Source of the DNA: Natrinema caseinilyticum
Lineage (GTDB): Archaea > Halobacteriota > Halobacteria > Halobacteriales > Natrialbaceae
Assembly: GCF_024227435.1 (NCBI RefSeq)
Contig: NZ_CP100445.1
Span: 3,097,369 to 3,161,368, forward strand
Reading direction: 5' to 3'
DNA: 64,000 nucleotides
Shown piece after piece: positions 1 to 6,866 of the stretch. Position 1 is the first letter of the stretch. Every line of letters begins with the position of its first letter. The notes beneath the pieces are model-generated. The model made no database searches, was not told the origin of the DNA, and was given only the letters and a program-made list of their open reading frames with translations. A program made the position numbers and the translations under genes.

Positions 1-181
1 GCGTATCGAAGTGAGCAACGAGTTTCCGGTCTCTCTGGTCGCGCGTCGGTCTGACGACGACCGTCTCAGTCGCGGGATGGTGGTTGAGATTGATCCGTAA
101 CTGCTCGAAGATCCGACCCCGCCGTCCGGATACACCGATCGGGTCAGATCCGCCATCTGCCAGCAAATCGCCGAGAGACAT
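1..181 (-). CDS. Partial CDS of unknown function, cut by window start
   Basis: A minus-strand frame opens with ATG at 181-179 and runs uninterrupted to the window edge, giving about 60 residues that begin MSLGDLLADGGSDPIGVSG. Its start lies one base from the stop codon of the upstream winged-helix gene (182-760), so the two are almost certainly one transcript. The visible part is polar, with several Arg/His pairs and no membrane segment. I do not recognise the family. The tight coupling to a DNA-binding protein suggests a functional pair, but that is inference only. Confidence 0.6.
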   Translation of the reverse strand, partial: MSLGDLLADGGSDPIGVSGRRGRIFEQLRINLNHHPATETVVVRPTRDQRDRKLVAHFDT

Positions 182-760
182 CTATACAGCCGAATCTACC
201 GACGGTCGGTAGTGGTCGCTGAATTTCTCGTATCGCTCGAGCGCTTCCTCCGCTATCGAGACCATGTGCGAGTGCGAGTCCCACTCGGAGGCCTTTTTGA
301 AGTATTCCCGCGCCTCCCTCGAGGAGGTGTCGTCGGCCGTCGCGAGTTTCCGCAGTTCATCCGCGCTCTCGACACCGTACGTTTCCCCGAGTTCCTCGAT
401 GTCCTCCTTTGCAGTGACCGTCATCGTCTCGATTTCGCTGCGAGTGTGTTCCTCGATCAGCTGTGACACTTCTTTGAACCGCTGATACGCGGCATCGGGA
501 TAGTACGTCTTCGCACCTCGCTGTTCGACTGCACTCAGGATATGCAGATCGACCAATCGCTCGAGGTGACTCCGTGCCGTCGTCGGTGATACCGCCGCTC
601 GCTCCGCGATCCAGTCCGCCGTCCGCGGTTGCTCGGTCGTCAACGCGACCGAAATCACGCGGTCGACTCCCGGCATCTCGTCCGTCCATTCGTCGGTCCG
701 TTCCGCCTCGTCCACGATTTCGATCGCTTCGGGTGGTGCCAGAGAGTCGTCGTCAGCCAT
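182..760 (-). CDS. Winged-helix (ArsR/MarR-like) DNA-binding protein
   Basis: This 192-aa protein has an N-terminal acidic segment, a winged HTH at roughly residues 35-85 (DWIAERAAVSPTTARSHLERL followed by an Leu/Val-rich wing), then a long helical, charged C-terminal half likely to form a dimerising coiled coil. It resembles the haloarchaeal HTH proteins grouped as DUF7342; that assignment is from memory. I chose the ATG at 760 (MADDDS) over one at 802 because the longer form adds a basic, non-haloarchaeal leader and overlaps the promoter. It is followed one base later by a second gene. A palindrome lies in its promoter, consistent with autoregulation. Confidence 0.8.
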   Translation of the reverse strand: MADDDSLAPPEAIEIVDEAERTDEWTDEMPGVDRVISVALTTEQPRTADWIAERAAVSPTTARSHLERLVDLHILSAVEQRGAKTYYPDAAYQRFKEVSQLIEEHTRSEIETMTVTAKEDIEELGETYGVESADELRKLATADDTSSREAREYFKKASEWDSHSHMVSIAEEALERYEKFSDHYRPSVDSAV

Positions 761-792
761 ATCTCGATCATTTGGCCTCGAGAACAATAACC

Positions 793-828
793 TTGTGTGC
801 ACACCAATTATACAATCTCCATCTGGAG
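793..828 (-). promoter_or_regulatory. TATA-like box with flanking palindromes upstream of the winged-helix gene
   Basis: Read on the minus strand, TGTATAATT (815-807) is a good archaeal TATA box about 50 nt before the ATG at 760. Directly downstream lies the perfect palindrome GTGTGCACAC (795-804). Upstream lies the inverted repeat CTCCA-TC-TGGAG (817-828). A palindrome between TATA box and start codon is a typical repressor position; binding by the adjacent HTH protein is inference. Confidence 0.45.
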
Positions 829-1011
829 TTTTTGACTGTCAATCGGTCGCGGGTACCGAGTCCGCCAACCCCGCCTATCTGAACGTGAGAAAACACGGAA
901 GCCGCGAGCTACACCCCGTCCAGGTTCGCGCGAGCCCGGCTCGTGAATGGCTAGCTCACTGCACCGAGCCAGTCGTCACTCAAACCGGCGGTAACCATGC
1001 GGAAAACGGCG

Positions 1012-1034
1012 ATGCGCGGACCGGGATTTGAACC
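1012..1034 (-). repeat. Duplicate of the tRNA-Gly 3' end (att-like)
   Basis: These 23 bases are identical to 1134-1156, which contain the discriminator, acceptor strand and T-arm of tRNA-Gly. Identity stops sharply inside the T stem. A duplicated tRNA 3' end is the usual scar of a tyrosine-recombinase integration (attL/attR). The 99 bases between the copies hold no gene, so this would be an empty or eroded site, or the inner boundary of an element extending left of the window. Confidence 0.55.
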
Positions 1035-1134
1035 ACCTGAAGACGGTCGCGTTCGCTTCGCTCACGCGCTGCGACTCCCGTCGTTCAATCCCTCGTGCGA
1101 TTGCTGCTGCTCGCGGTGATGCTCGCCGCAGAAA

Positions 1135-1205
1135 TGCGCGGACCGGGATTTGAACCCGGGCCATGAGCTTGGAAGGCTCAGGTCCTACCACTAGACCATC
1201 CGCGC
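1135..1205 (-). tRNA. tRNA-Gly (anticodon TCC)
   Basis: The 71-nt cloverleaf has acceptor GCGCGGA paired with TCCGCGC, D-loop GTCTAGTGGTAGGAC, anticodon loop CTTCCAA with anticodon TCC, T arm CCCGGGTTCAAATCCCGG and discriminator A. CCA is not encoded, as usual in haloarchaea. A TATA-like CTTAAACG lies about 27 nt upstream (near 1232). Its 3' end is duplicated at 1012-1034. Confidence 0.95.
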
Positions 1206-1299
1206 GCACTCTCGGATTTTCGTTCCACGTTTAAGGCGCTTCCGTTTCGCGCCGCCCGCCTGCGGTCCCTGCTGGCGATTGGCGCACTCGAGCGCGAAG

Positions 1300-2058
1300 T
1301 CAGTCAGACCCGGGGCCCCGCGCCCCCGCCACCGTCGCGTAACAGTTCCCGCTCGAGAGTTCCCACTCGCGGAGTTCGAGGGCGCTGTCCGCGAGGTCGG
1401 CTTCGAACTCGTCGGGGGCGTAGATGTGGTAGAATCGGTCGACCGGCTCGCCGCCGGGGAGAGTCCACTCGACGGTCGTATCGAAGCCCTCGGTCTCGTC
1501 GAACCGGTCGTGGGCGGTCGACCACGCGCTGACCAGCGCGCGGCCCTCGGGAGACAGAACCCGCGCGAGTTCGTCCAGACTGTCCCGGCGGGCCCGGCGG
1601 GTCGGCAGGTGGTGCAGCGTGGCGACGTAGACCGCGAGATCGACCGCATCGGTCGCGAGCGGGAGCGCCGCCGCATCGGCCTGCACCAGTTCGACGTCGA
1701 ACCCGCGCTCCGTCGCCCGGGTTCGACCCGTCTCGAGCAACCCGCGGCTGACGTCCAGGCCGACCACGGACTCGAGGTGCGGGGCCAGCAGTTCGGCGTG
1801 GCGACAGTTGCCACAGCCGAGGTCGAGGCCGACGCCGTCGGCCGTGGCGGTTTCGAGGTCTCCCGCGTGGGTCTCCACGAAGGACTCGACCTCGGACCAG
1901 GCGTACTCTCGCGTGGACGCGAAGTGGGTCGCGATCCGGTCGTAGGTGTCGCGGATCTCGGCGCGGTCGGCGTACTCGTCCGCTCGGCTCGAGTCTCTAT
2001 CTCGAGTCGGCTTCTGTGCCCGATTCCGGTCGCCATCGGGACCCTGGTCGTCGGCCAT
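1300..2058 (-). CDS. Trm9/ABH8-like class I SAM methyltransferase
   Basis: The 252-aa protein carries the class I methyltransferase motifs: motif I LDLGCGNCRHAELLAPH (about residues 78-94), an acidic residue after VVGLDVS, motif IV DLAVYVATLHHLP and post-motif LSPEGRALVSAWS. The pre-motif DTYDRIATHFASTR and the GCGN plus ATLHH spacing match the Trm9/ALKBH8 tRNA wobble-uridine methyltransferase family. The substrate in archaea is less certain. The ATG at 2058 (MADDQGPD) is preferred over an ATG nine codons upstream because the acidic N terminus is typical. It is a single gene between tRNA-Gly and a zinc-ribbon gene, all on the same strand. Confidence 0.8.
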   Translation of the reverse strand: MADDQGPDGDRNRAQKPTRDRDSSRADEYADRAEIRDTYDRIATHFASTREYAWSEVESFVETHAGDLETATADGVGLDLGCGNCRHAELLAPHLESVVGLDVSRGLLETGRTRATERGFDVELVQADAAALPLATDAVDLAVYVATLHHLPTRRARRDSLDELARVLSPEGRALVSAWSTAHDRFDETEGFDTTVEWTLPGGEPVDRFYHIYAPDEFEADLADSALELREWELSSGNCYATVAGARGPGSD

Positions 2059-2168
2059 CGACGGATTTCGTCGGGGAACGCGCAAAAAGAATTCGCAACC
2101 CCGTCACCGCGGGACCGGGGTCGGGGGTGGCTGCTATCAGCGCCGAATCGGTCGGCCCGCGATTGGAG

Positions 2169-2399
2169 TCAGAGCCGCTTCACCTGTCCGGGCGTGAGAC
2201 TGCAGCCACACGGCCCCGCGGTGTGATCCGCCGGCCCGCGAGACGTGACCGACGAGACCGGCCCGCCGCAGTTCGGGCACCTGGAGAGCTCCGGTGGCGG
2301 GTTGAGGTCCACGTCTATGAGGATGCCATCCAGAATCTCGGACTCGGTCGGAGCCGGGCTCGAGTCGGGGTCGTCGTCGATCAGTTCGTCGTCGGTCAT
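2169..2399 (-). CDS. Small zinc-ribbon protein
   Basis: The product has 76 aa: an acidic N terminus (MTDDELIDDDPDS) and a compact metal site CPNCGG (about residues 41-46) paired with a CGC near residue 63. The C-terminal LTPGQVKRL is basic. Small CPxCG-type zinc proteins are abundant in haloarchaea and mostly uncharacterised; roles in protein or nucleic-acid contacts are presumed. It lies upstream of and on the same strand as the Trm9-like gene, with a 110-bp gap. Confidence 0.7.
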   Translation of the reverse strand: MTDDELIDDDPDSSPAPTESEILDGILIDVDLNPPPELSRCPNCGGPVSSVTSRGPADHTAGPCGCSLTPGQVKRL

Positions 2400-2497
2400 C
2401 GACGACCTCCGTCCGCTGTGTGGGTGTCGCGCCGCTGTACTCGCTGATCGGGGCGGCGATCCTGTCGTGTGTGGCGATACTTCCGTCGTGCGAGACG

Positions 2498-2680
2498 TTT
2501 ATGTCTCGGTAGAAGCAAGTGGAACATGGCTTGCAAAGCCGTGGATGGCTTGGAAGCCACGCTTCGGGTGTCTCAGCACCCGGGGCATTTCACGTACGCC
2601 CCCGTATTTGGAAGCGTAACTTCCATTCAGAATGTGTCCGTCGGATACCTTATAACTACTGGAATCAACCATGTATAGAA
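2498..2680 (+). other. Hairpin-rich transcribed-looking stretch (ncRNA or 50-aa leaderless ORF)
   Basis: A TATA-like GTTTATG sits inside the inverted repeat GAGAC/GTCTC (2492-2507). About 25 nt downstream begins a run of compact hairpins: GGCTTGCAAAGCC, GTGG..CCAC, CGGGTGTCTCAGCACCCG, GGGGC..GCCCC and TGGAAGCGTAACTTCCA. The same stretch contains a 50-codon ORF from ATG 2526 to TAG 2678 (starts MACKAVDGLEATLRVSQHPG), spaced correctly for a leaderless mRNA. Its composition is unlike typical acidic haloarchaeal proteins. Serial hairpins favour a structured RNA, but neither reading is proven. The rest of 2400-2820 shows nothing else. Confidence 0.35.
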
Positions 2681-2780
2681 GTCCGCTCAGCTTCAGAGCG
2701 GTCCGTCTCAGGGTACTCGAGATCGAGACCGAGACCGGCGAGAATGTGGTGCCGTGACGTGGTCTCGAGGAATTCGAGGG

Positions 2781-2790
2781 GTTTATCTAT
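2781..2790 (+). promoter_or_regulatory. TATA box of tRNA-Ala
   Basis: GTTTATCTAT lies about 30-39 nt upstream of the first tRNA-Ala base, the expected archaeal box A distance. Confidence 0.55.
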
Positions 2791-2819
2791 GCCCGAGGGG
2801 AATTGACGGTTGCGCTCGA

Positions 2820-2891
2820 GGGCTCGTAGATCAGAGGTAGATCACTCCCTTGGCATGGGAGAGGCCCCGGGTTCAAATCCCGGCGAGTCCA
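2820..2891 (+). tRNA. tRNA-Ala (anticodon GGC)
   Basis: The 72-nt cloverleaf has acceptor GGGCTCG paired with CGAGTCC (one G-U pair), anticodon loop CTTGGCA with anticodon GGC, T arm CCCGGGTTCAAATCCCGG and discriminator A. CCA is not encoded. Downstream lie a terminator-like hairpin and remnants of an integrative element, making this gene the probable insertion target, although no second copy of its 3' end was found in the window. Confidence 0.95.
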
Positions 2892-2979
2892 TGCGAAATT
2901 ATCCGTCGTGCACAGGGTTCCAGACCGCAAGGTACGGACTCTGTCGCGGCCGGATTCGCCACTTCTGGGTTAGAGAACC

Positions 2980-3011
2980 CTCCCTCACCGAAGGGAGTTC
3001 ATCAGTTTTTT
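2980..3011 (+). terminator. Hairpin plus T-run downstream of tRNA-Ala
   Basis: Stem CTCCCT/AGGGAG (2980-2985 and 2992-2997) with a six-base loop is followed after eight bases by six consecutive T (3006-3011). Oligo-T terminates archaeal transcription, so this is a plausible end for the tRNA-Ala transcript. Confidence 0.5.
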
Positions 3012-3049
3012 AGACGCGGGTCGACGCCCGCCTGCGATTCTTTCAGGGA

Positions 3050-3175
3050 ATGGAGGTGGTCGACGTGAGCACCGTCGATCGCCTGCATCCGCCGATATGC
3101 GAGTTCTGCGGGTGTGAAATCGACGAATTAGGGAAGCGCTGTCCTGCCCTCGAGGATAGGAGGTGTCAACCATGA
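3050..3175 (+). CDS. 41-aa zinc-finger microprotein upstream of primase remnant
   Basis: ATG at 3050 opens a 41-codon frame with a metal-site pattern CEFCGC (about residues 20-25), Cys near residue 34 and Cys near residue 39, ending at TGA 3173-3175. The stop overlaps the start of the primase-like gene (ATGA at 3172), indicating translational coupling. Small Cys-rich proteins preceding primases are common in haloarchaeal viruses and plasmids, so it is best read as part of the same element. No experimental function is known to me. Confidence 0.6.
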   Translation: MEVVDVSTVDRLHPPICEFCGCEIDELGKRCPALEDRRCQP

Positions 3176-4263
3176 CGGTCCCCGCTGCCCAACAGTGTAC
3201 GCACGGCGGGTGCGACCGTGAAGCCACAGACCCAACAGACGCGGTTCCGGTTTGTGACTTTCATCTCGAAGCGATTCGGAACGGGAGAGACGTCGAAGAT
3301 AACGAGAATAGCGATAGTGACGCGGATTACGCTGAGTTTGCCGGGGAATGGGGTGACGCAGACTTCGCGAATCCGGAACGCGACGTCTACCCCGACGAAC
3401 TGCTCGAGCGCGAGCAGTGGATGGGACGTGCCGGCAAGAGCGGAAAACAGCCGGTCGTACCGTGGGGTGACGAGAACGCCCCCGCCGAGTGTTCGAGGGC
3501 CGGTCACACGACGGCTGACAAGTGTGACTGTGACGCCCGGTGGAAGTGGGACTACAGCGACCATTATGTCACTGGCAAGGAACTCGAGATGTTCCTCGAA
3601 GATCCGAAATACCGGGAGACGGTCAACGGCCGCGTTTTCATCCAGCGAGAGGACGACCCCTACGCGTTCGTCGACGGCGACGATGTCGTCTGTCCCGAGA
3701 CCGGCACCGTTCACCCCGCGTTCATCGCGGTCCTCGAACACCTCGGCGTGACCTACACCGACGTCTCGACGTCCGGCAGCGGTGTACACGCGTACTATCG
3801 CGGTGACCTTCCAATCGAAAAAGGACAGGCCACTTTCGAGATTGACACTGAGCCATGGGGTACGAACGACGAGCCGCCGGCGATCGAAATCTACGCGAAC
3901 AAGCACGTGAACGTTGCGACCGGAAAGCACGTTCCCGGTACGCCGCTCGAGATCAACGAGTGGAACGAGGACGTCCTCGAGCACTCACCACTCTCCACAG
4001 AGCACGACGACGGTCACTTCCTGCTATCGCCACATGCGGAATCGACGACGATCGCGACCGGTGAGGTGGTTCGGGTCGTCGGTCCAGGCTTCGGTACACC
4101 ACTCGACGAATGCGTCGAGCCGATACTCGTGGTTCTGGAGCTTCTTCTCGCTCGTCTCGAGTTCGCGATGTGGGACGGAGCGGTCGGCCGCTTCTCGGAG
4201 CGAGATCGGCTCCTCCTTCACCGGTCGACGGCTGCTGCTGGATTCAGGAAGCCGGACCCGTAG
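3172..4263 (+). pseudogene. Truncated virus/plasmid-type DNA primase (prim-pol-like) N-terminal region
   Basis: From ATG 3172 (SD-like GGAGGTG at 3157-3163) about 285 codons resemble the N-terminal part of haloarchaeal virus and plasmid primases. They hold a Cys/His finger (CTHGGC...VCDFH, residues 9-27) and a long conserved block with STSGSGVHAYYRGDLP and PPAIEIYANKHVNVATGKH, as in primase-polymerase catalytic regions. Around 4024 similarity ends: the frame becomes the antisense of an integrase fragment and runs on to a chance stop at 4263. Full-length relatives are much longer, so the helicase half is lost. It is probably inactive and is part of a decayed element beside tRNA-Ala. The exact family is inferred. 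Confidence 0.65.
4024..4221 (-). pseudogene. Integrase (tyrosine recombinase) N-terminal fragment
   Basis: The 65-residue minus-strand frame starts with GTG 4221 and reads EPISLREAADRSV, then KLQNHEYRLDAFVEWC and LTGRDRRRFRMWR. This is the SAM-like core-binding domain pattern of haloarchaeal XerC/D-type integrases (helix, YR..hFV.WC, LTGRDL..FR.WR). The catalytic domain with the Arg-His-Arg-Tyr tetrad is absent: the frame breaks at 4024, where the oppositely oriented primase remnant begins. The GTG overlaps the subtilase stop (GTGA). It is a dead stump and supports an integrative-element origin of 2900-4220. Confidence 0.65.
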
Positions 4264-5594
4264 TACGCCTTGTCGTACTCGTCAACTGTCTCAGCAGTAC
4301 GCTCTAACGTCGTGCGCACTTGGTACGCGCTGAAATCAGGGTTCTGGCTCTTGACGAGCGCAGCTGCCCCCACCACCTGTGGACAGGCCATCGACGTTCC
4401 AGCGTGCCAATCGTAGCCATAGGAGGCCCCCGTATAGGTGCCATCGTCGGCGTACTCGGGTACAGCGATGGTGTTGAAAACGAGGTCGAACCGCCAGTCG
4501 ACACCGGTACCGATAGCCGCGAGGTCGGCGTCTCCGCCGGGCGCGGCGATGTTGATAGCGTTCGTCCCGTAATTCGTGTAGAACGCTGGACTATCGGTCT
4601 CCTCTTCGAGCCCCGTGTCCCCCCATCGGTAGCCAACTGGTCCGGTGGCGCTGACGGACATGACGTTCGCTGCCTCGTTGGGAAGACTGACTGCGGAGAT
4701 ACACTCCTCCGTGCCGTCGTCGTCGAAGTCGCCGCAAAGACGCCCGTCACGCTGGAGGTCAGCGCTGTCGTTACCTGCAGCTGCGATGAGCAACGTCCCC
4801 TGACTATTGGCATAGGTCGTGACTCGGCTGAGCGCCTCGCCGTAGAATTGACCATATCCCTCGCGCGAGACTGGGTACGCCCCGATGCTCATGTTGGCGG
4901 CGTCGGCATCGATGCGGACGCTGTAGACGATAGCCGCGAGAATATCTGCGAACGACGCCAGTGCACCCGGTGAGAACACTCGGCAGTCGACAACGTCTGT
5001 CGCAGGCGCAGTACCGACGGCGCCTTCGTCGTTCTGGTCGTTTGCGGCGATAATACCGGCGACGTGGGTGCCGTGGTACCCGCCGTATGGACCACCAGCA
5101 CCATAGTCGTCGTCAGTAAAGTTCCGAGACAGGTCCGTGTTCACTGCATGCTCGAGGTCAGGATGACCGGCGGCGACCCCCGTGTCGATAACGGTTACGC
5201 GAGTCCCGTCCCCACGAGTAACCTCGTGGGCTTCTGGGATATTCTGGGCCTGCTTATCCCACTGATATGTGTATCCTGGTTCGGACGGTGCCCCGGCCGT
5301 GGAAGGCGGCTGGTCACTGAGGGGACGGTTCAGTGAGTATGTACTATCCGGAGCGTACTGCGCGTTTAGCGACTCGAGTTCGGACTCGGTCGCCTCTACG
5401 ACCAGGAGGTCGATCTCGCTCAGGTCGTGTACGACAGTCAGGTCAGCTGCTGTGACCCTTTCTCGTCGAGTTGTTCTCGTATCAACGATGAACCGGTCAG
5501 TTGCTGTTGCTGCAATGACCGTACTTCCCACCGCAACGCCACCCAGTAGACTGCCACTCACCTTGAGGAACGTACGTCGTGATTTCTCTGACAT
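4218..5594 (-). CDS. Tat-exported subtilisin-like serine protease (halolysin type)
   Basis: The 458-aa protein has a twin-arginine signal (SRRTFLKVSGSLLGG, residues 5-19), an I9-like propeptide region to about residue 105, and an S8 peptidase domain. The triad is visible as Asp in VTVIDTGVAAGHPDLE, His in YHGTHVAGIIA and Ser in AGTSMACPQVVG; the oxyanion Asn lies in AAAGNDS. It is secreted folded, as expected for haloarchaeal halolysins, and degrades extracellular protein. The C terminus stops just after the catalytic domain, without the C-terminal extension seen in some halolysins. Its stop overlaps the integrase stump, and it sits at the edge of a decayed element, so horizontal arrival is possible. 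Confidence 0.9.
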   Translation of the reverse strand: MSEKSRRTFLKVSGSLLGGVAVGSTVIAATATDRFIVDTRTTRRERVTAADLTVVHDLSEIDLLVVEATESELESLNAQYAPDSTYSLNRPLSDQPPSTAGAPSEPGYTYQWDKQAQNIPEAHEVTRGDGTRVTVIDTGVAAGHPDLEHAVNTDLSRNFTDDDYGAGGPYGGYHGTHVAGIIAANDQNDEGAVGTAPATDVVDCRVFSPGALASFADILAAIVYSVRIDADAANMSIGAYPVSREGYGQFYGEALSRVTTYANSQGTLLIAAAGNDSADLQRDGRLCGDFDDDGTEECISAVSLPNEAANVMSVSATGPVGYRWGDTGLEEETDSPAFYTNYGTNAINIAAPGGDADLAAIGTGVDWRFDLVFNTIAVPEYADDGTYTGASYGYDWHAGTSMACPQVVGAAALVKSQNPDFSAYQVRTTLERTAETVDEYDKAYYGSGFLNPAAAVDR

Positions 5595-6020
5595 ACAGCG
5601 AAGTCTATCAGTAACTCTGCTATTGTTATTACCAGTATGTTACTTTCGTAGTGACTGAAAACACAGTTTATGAGGATGGTACAGAGTGGCAAGGGCACCT
5701 CGTCGAGAGGGGTGTACCCAATCCTGTCTACTCCGATCGTGCAGGGCTCATTTTGGCTTTCTTTCAACTAAGTGCCGGATTGGATCTACATAAATCACGC
5801 CAACGTCCCTCCAGTGACGGTAAGCCATTCGCTCGGCATTGCCGGGGCGATGTGACGAGGTTTCCGCGGAGCAGCCTCTCCAACACACAGTCTCGATAGC
5901 GGAGGATGCTGCTGGCAGACGGCGGGTCTACTCCGATCGATGTATCCGGTCGTCGGGCACGGTCTTCCGACGACGGCGTATCAGAGGTACTGACAAGGGC
6001 CGCGACGCCGTATCGGATCT
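5595..6020. other. Intergenic stretch, no convincing gene
   Basis: This 426-bp divergent intergenic region separates the subtilase and a methyltransferase. An 82-codon frame from GTG 5651 has no ribosome-binding site or family resemblance and was not accepted. A 14-bp direct repeat (GTCTACTCCGATCG) occurs at 5726 and 5926. Nothing else was seen. Confidence 0.5.
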
Positions 6021-6620
6021 ATGACCACGTGGGACGAACGGTTTCGGAACGGTGAGTATCCATCAGAACCGGACCCGTCGCCGGTGCTTCGAGCGTACGT
6101 CGGCGAGTCGACTACCGGGAGGGCGCTCGACGTCGCCTGTGGCACGGGACGCAACGCGATCTTTCTCGCCGAGCAGGGGTACGAAGTCGATGCCCTCGAC
6201 CGGTCCGTCGAGGGGCTCCGAATCACGCGGCGAACTGCAGCGGACCGAGACGTCGGGGAACGCATCAATCCGATCCGGACTGACGCGACGCAATTCGAGT
6301 ATCCGGAGGATCGCTACGACGTCGTGACCGTCAGTTTCTTCCGGACCCTCGATCGATTGGGCGACCTCGAGGACGCGCTGAAACCCGACGGGCTGTTGTT
6401 CTATCAGCACCACCTCCGTTCGGATCCGCCAGCAGCGGTCGGTCCGAGCACGGACCGGTATCGGTTTCGCTCGAACGAACTCCTCCACGCCTGTCTCGAT
6501 CTGACGGTGCTGTACTACGAGGAGTCGAGCGAGCGACGGGAGGGAGACCTGTCGGCGACCGTCGAAATCGTCGCTCGGAATAGCCACGGCGGAACGCAAT
6601 CGTATCCGGAGACGCGTTGA
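6021..6620 (+). CDS. TehB/UbiE-like class I SAM methyltransferase
   Basis: The 199-aa protein has SAM motif I ALDVACGTGRNAIFLAEQGYEV (residues 35-55), an Asp after EVDA in motif II, and motif IV EDRYDVVTVSFFRTLDRLGD. The substrate-proximal part contains LLFYQHHLR. Length and layout match small-molecule methyltransferases of the TehB/methyltransferase_25 kind; the substrate is unknown. The ATG at 6021 (MTTWDERF) is the natural start, as WDERF is a common opening in this family. It is monocistronic and followed by 246 bp without a gene. Confidence 0.8.
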   Translation: MTTWDERFRNGEYPSEPDPSPVLRAYVGESTTGRALDVACGTGRNAIFLAEQGYEVDALDRSVEGLRITRRTAADRDVGERINPIRTDATQFEYPEDRYDVVTVSFFRTLDRLGDLEDALKPDGLLFYQHHLRSDPPAAVGPSTDRYRFRSNELLHACLDLTVLYYEESSERREGDLSATVEIVARNSHGGTQSYPETR

Positions 6621-6866
6621 ACTTCCACCGACGATCGACAGCGCCGACAGTTCGCAGAACCGATTCGTCGAGACTCGAGCGACGCGTGCGTTCGGACCGT
6701 CGTTCGCAGAATCGAGCGAATCGGATTTCGACGAGTTTGGGGGAACCCAGTTTTCATATCCTGATTCTGACTGGCGAGTTTTATTGGATCGGTGGTGGTA
6801 CGACCGCCACCCCATTGGTGCTAGTAGCAAACACATAACACGACCAGATGGGGAGGTACGTAATCC

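Noticed and set aside
2820-4221. Second attachment site (copy of the tRNA-Ala 3' end)
   Set aside because: Searched by eye in 2892-6020 and not found, so the element boundary on the far side remains undefined.
5651-5899. 82-codon plus-strand ORF from GTG
   Set aside because: No ribosome-binding site, no family pattern, unusual composition; left as intergenic.
5726-5939. 14-bp direct repeat GTCTACTCCGATCG 200 bp apart
   Set aside because: Isolated, short, and not associated with a gene end or tRNA; possibly chance.
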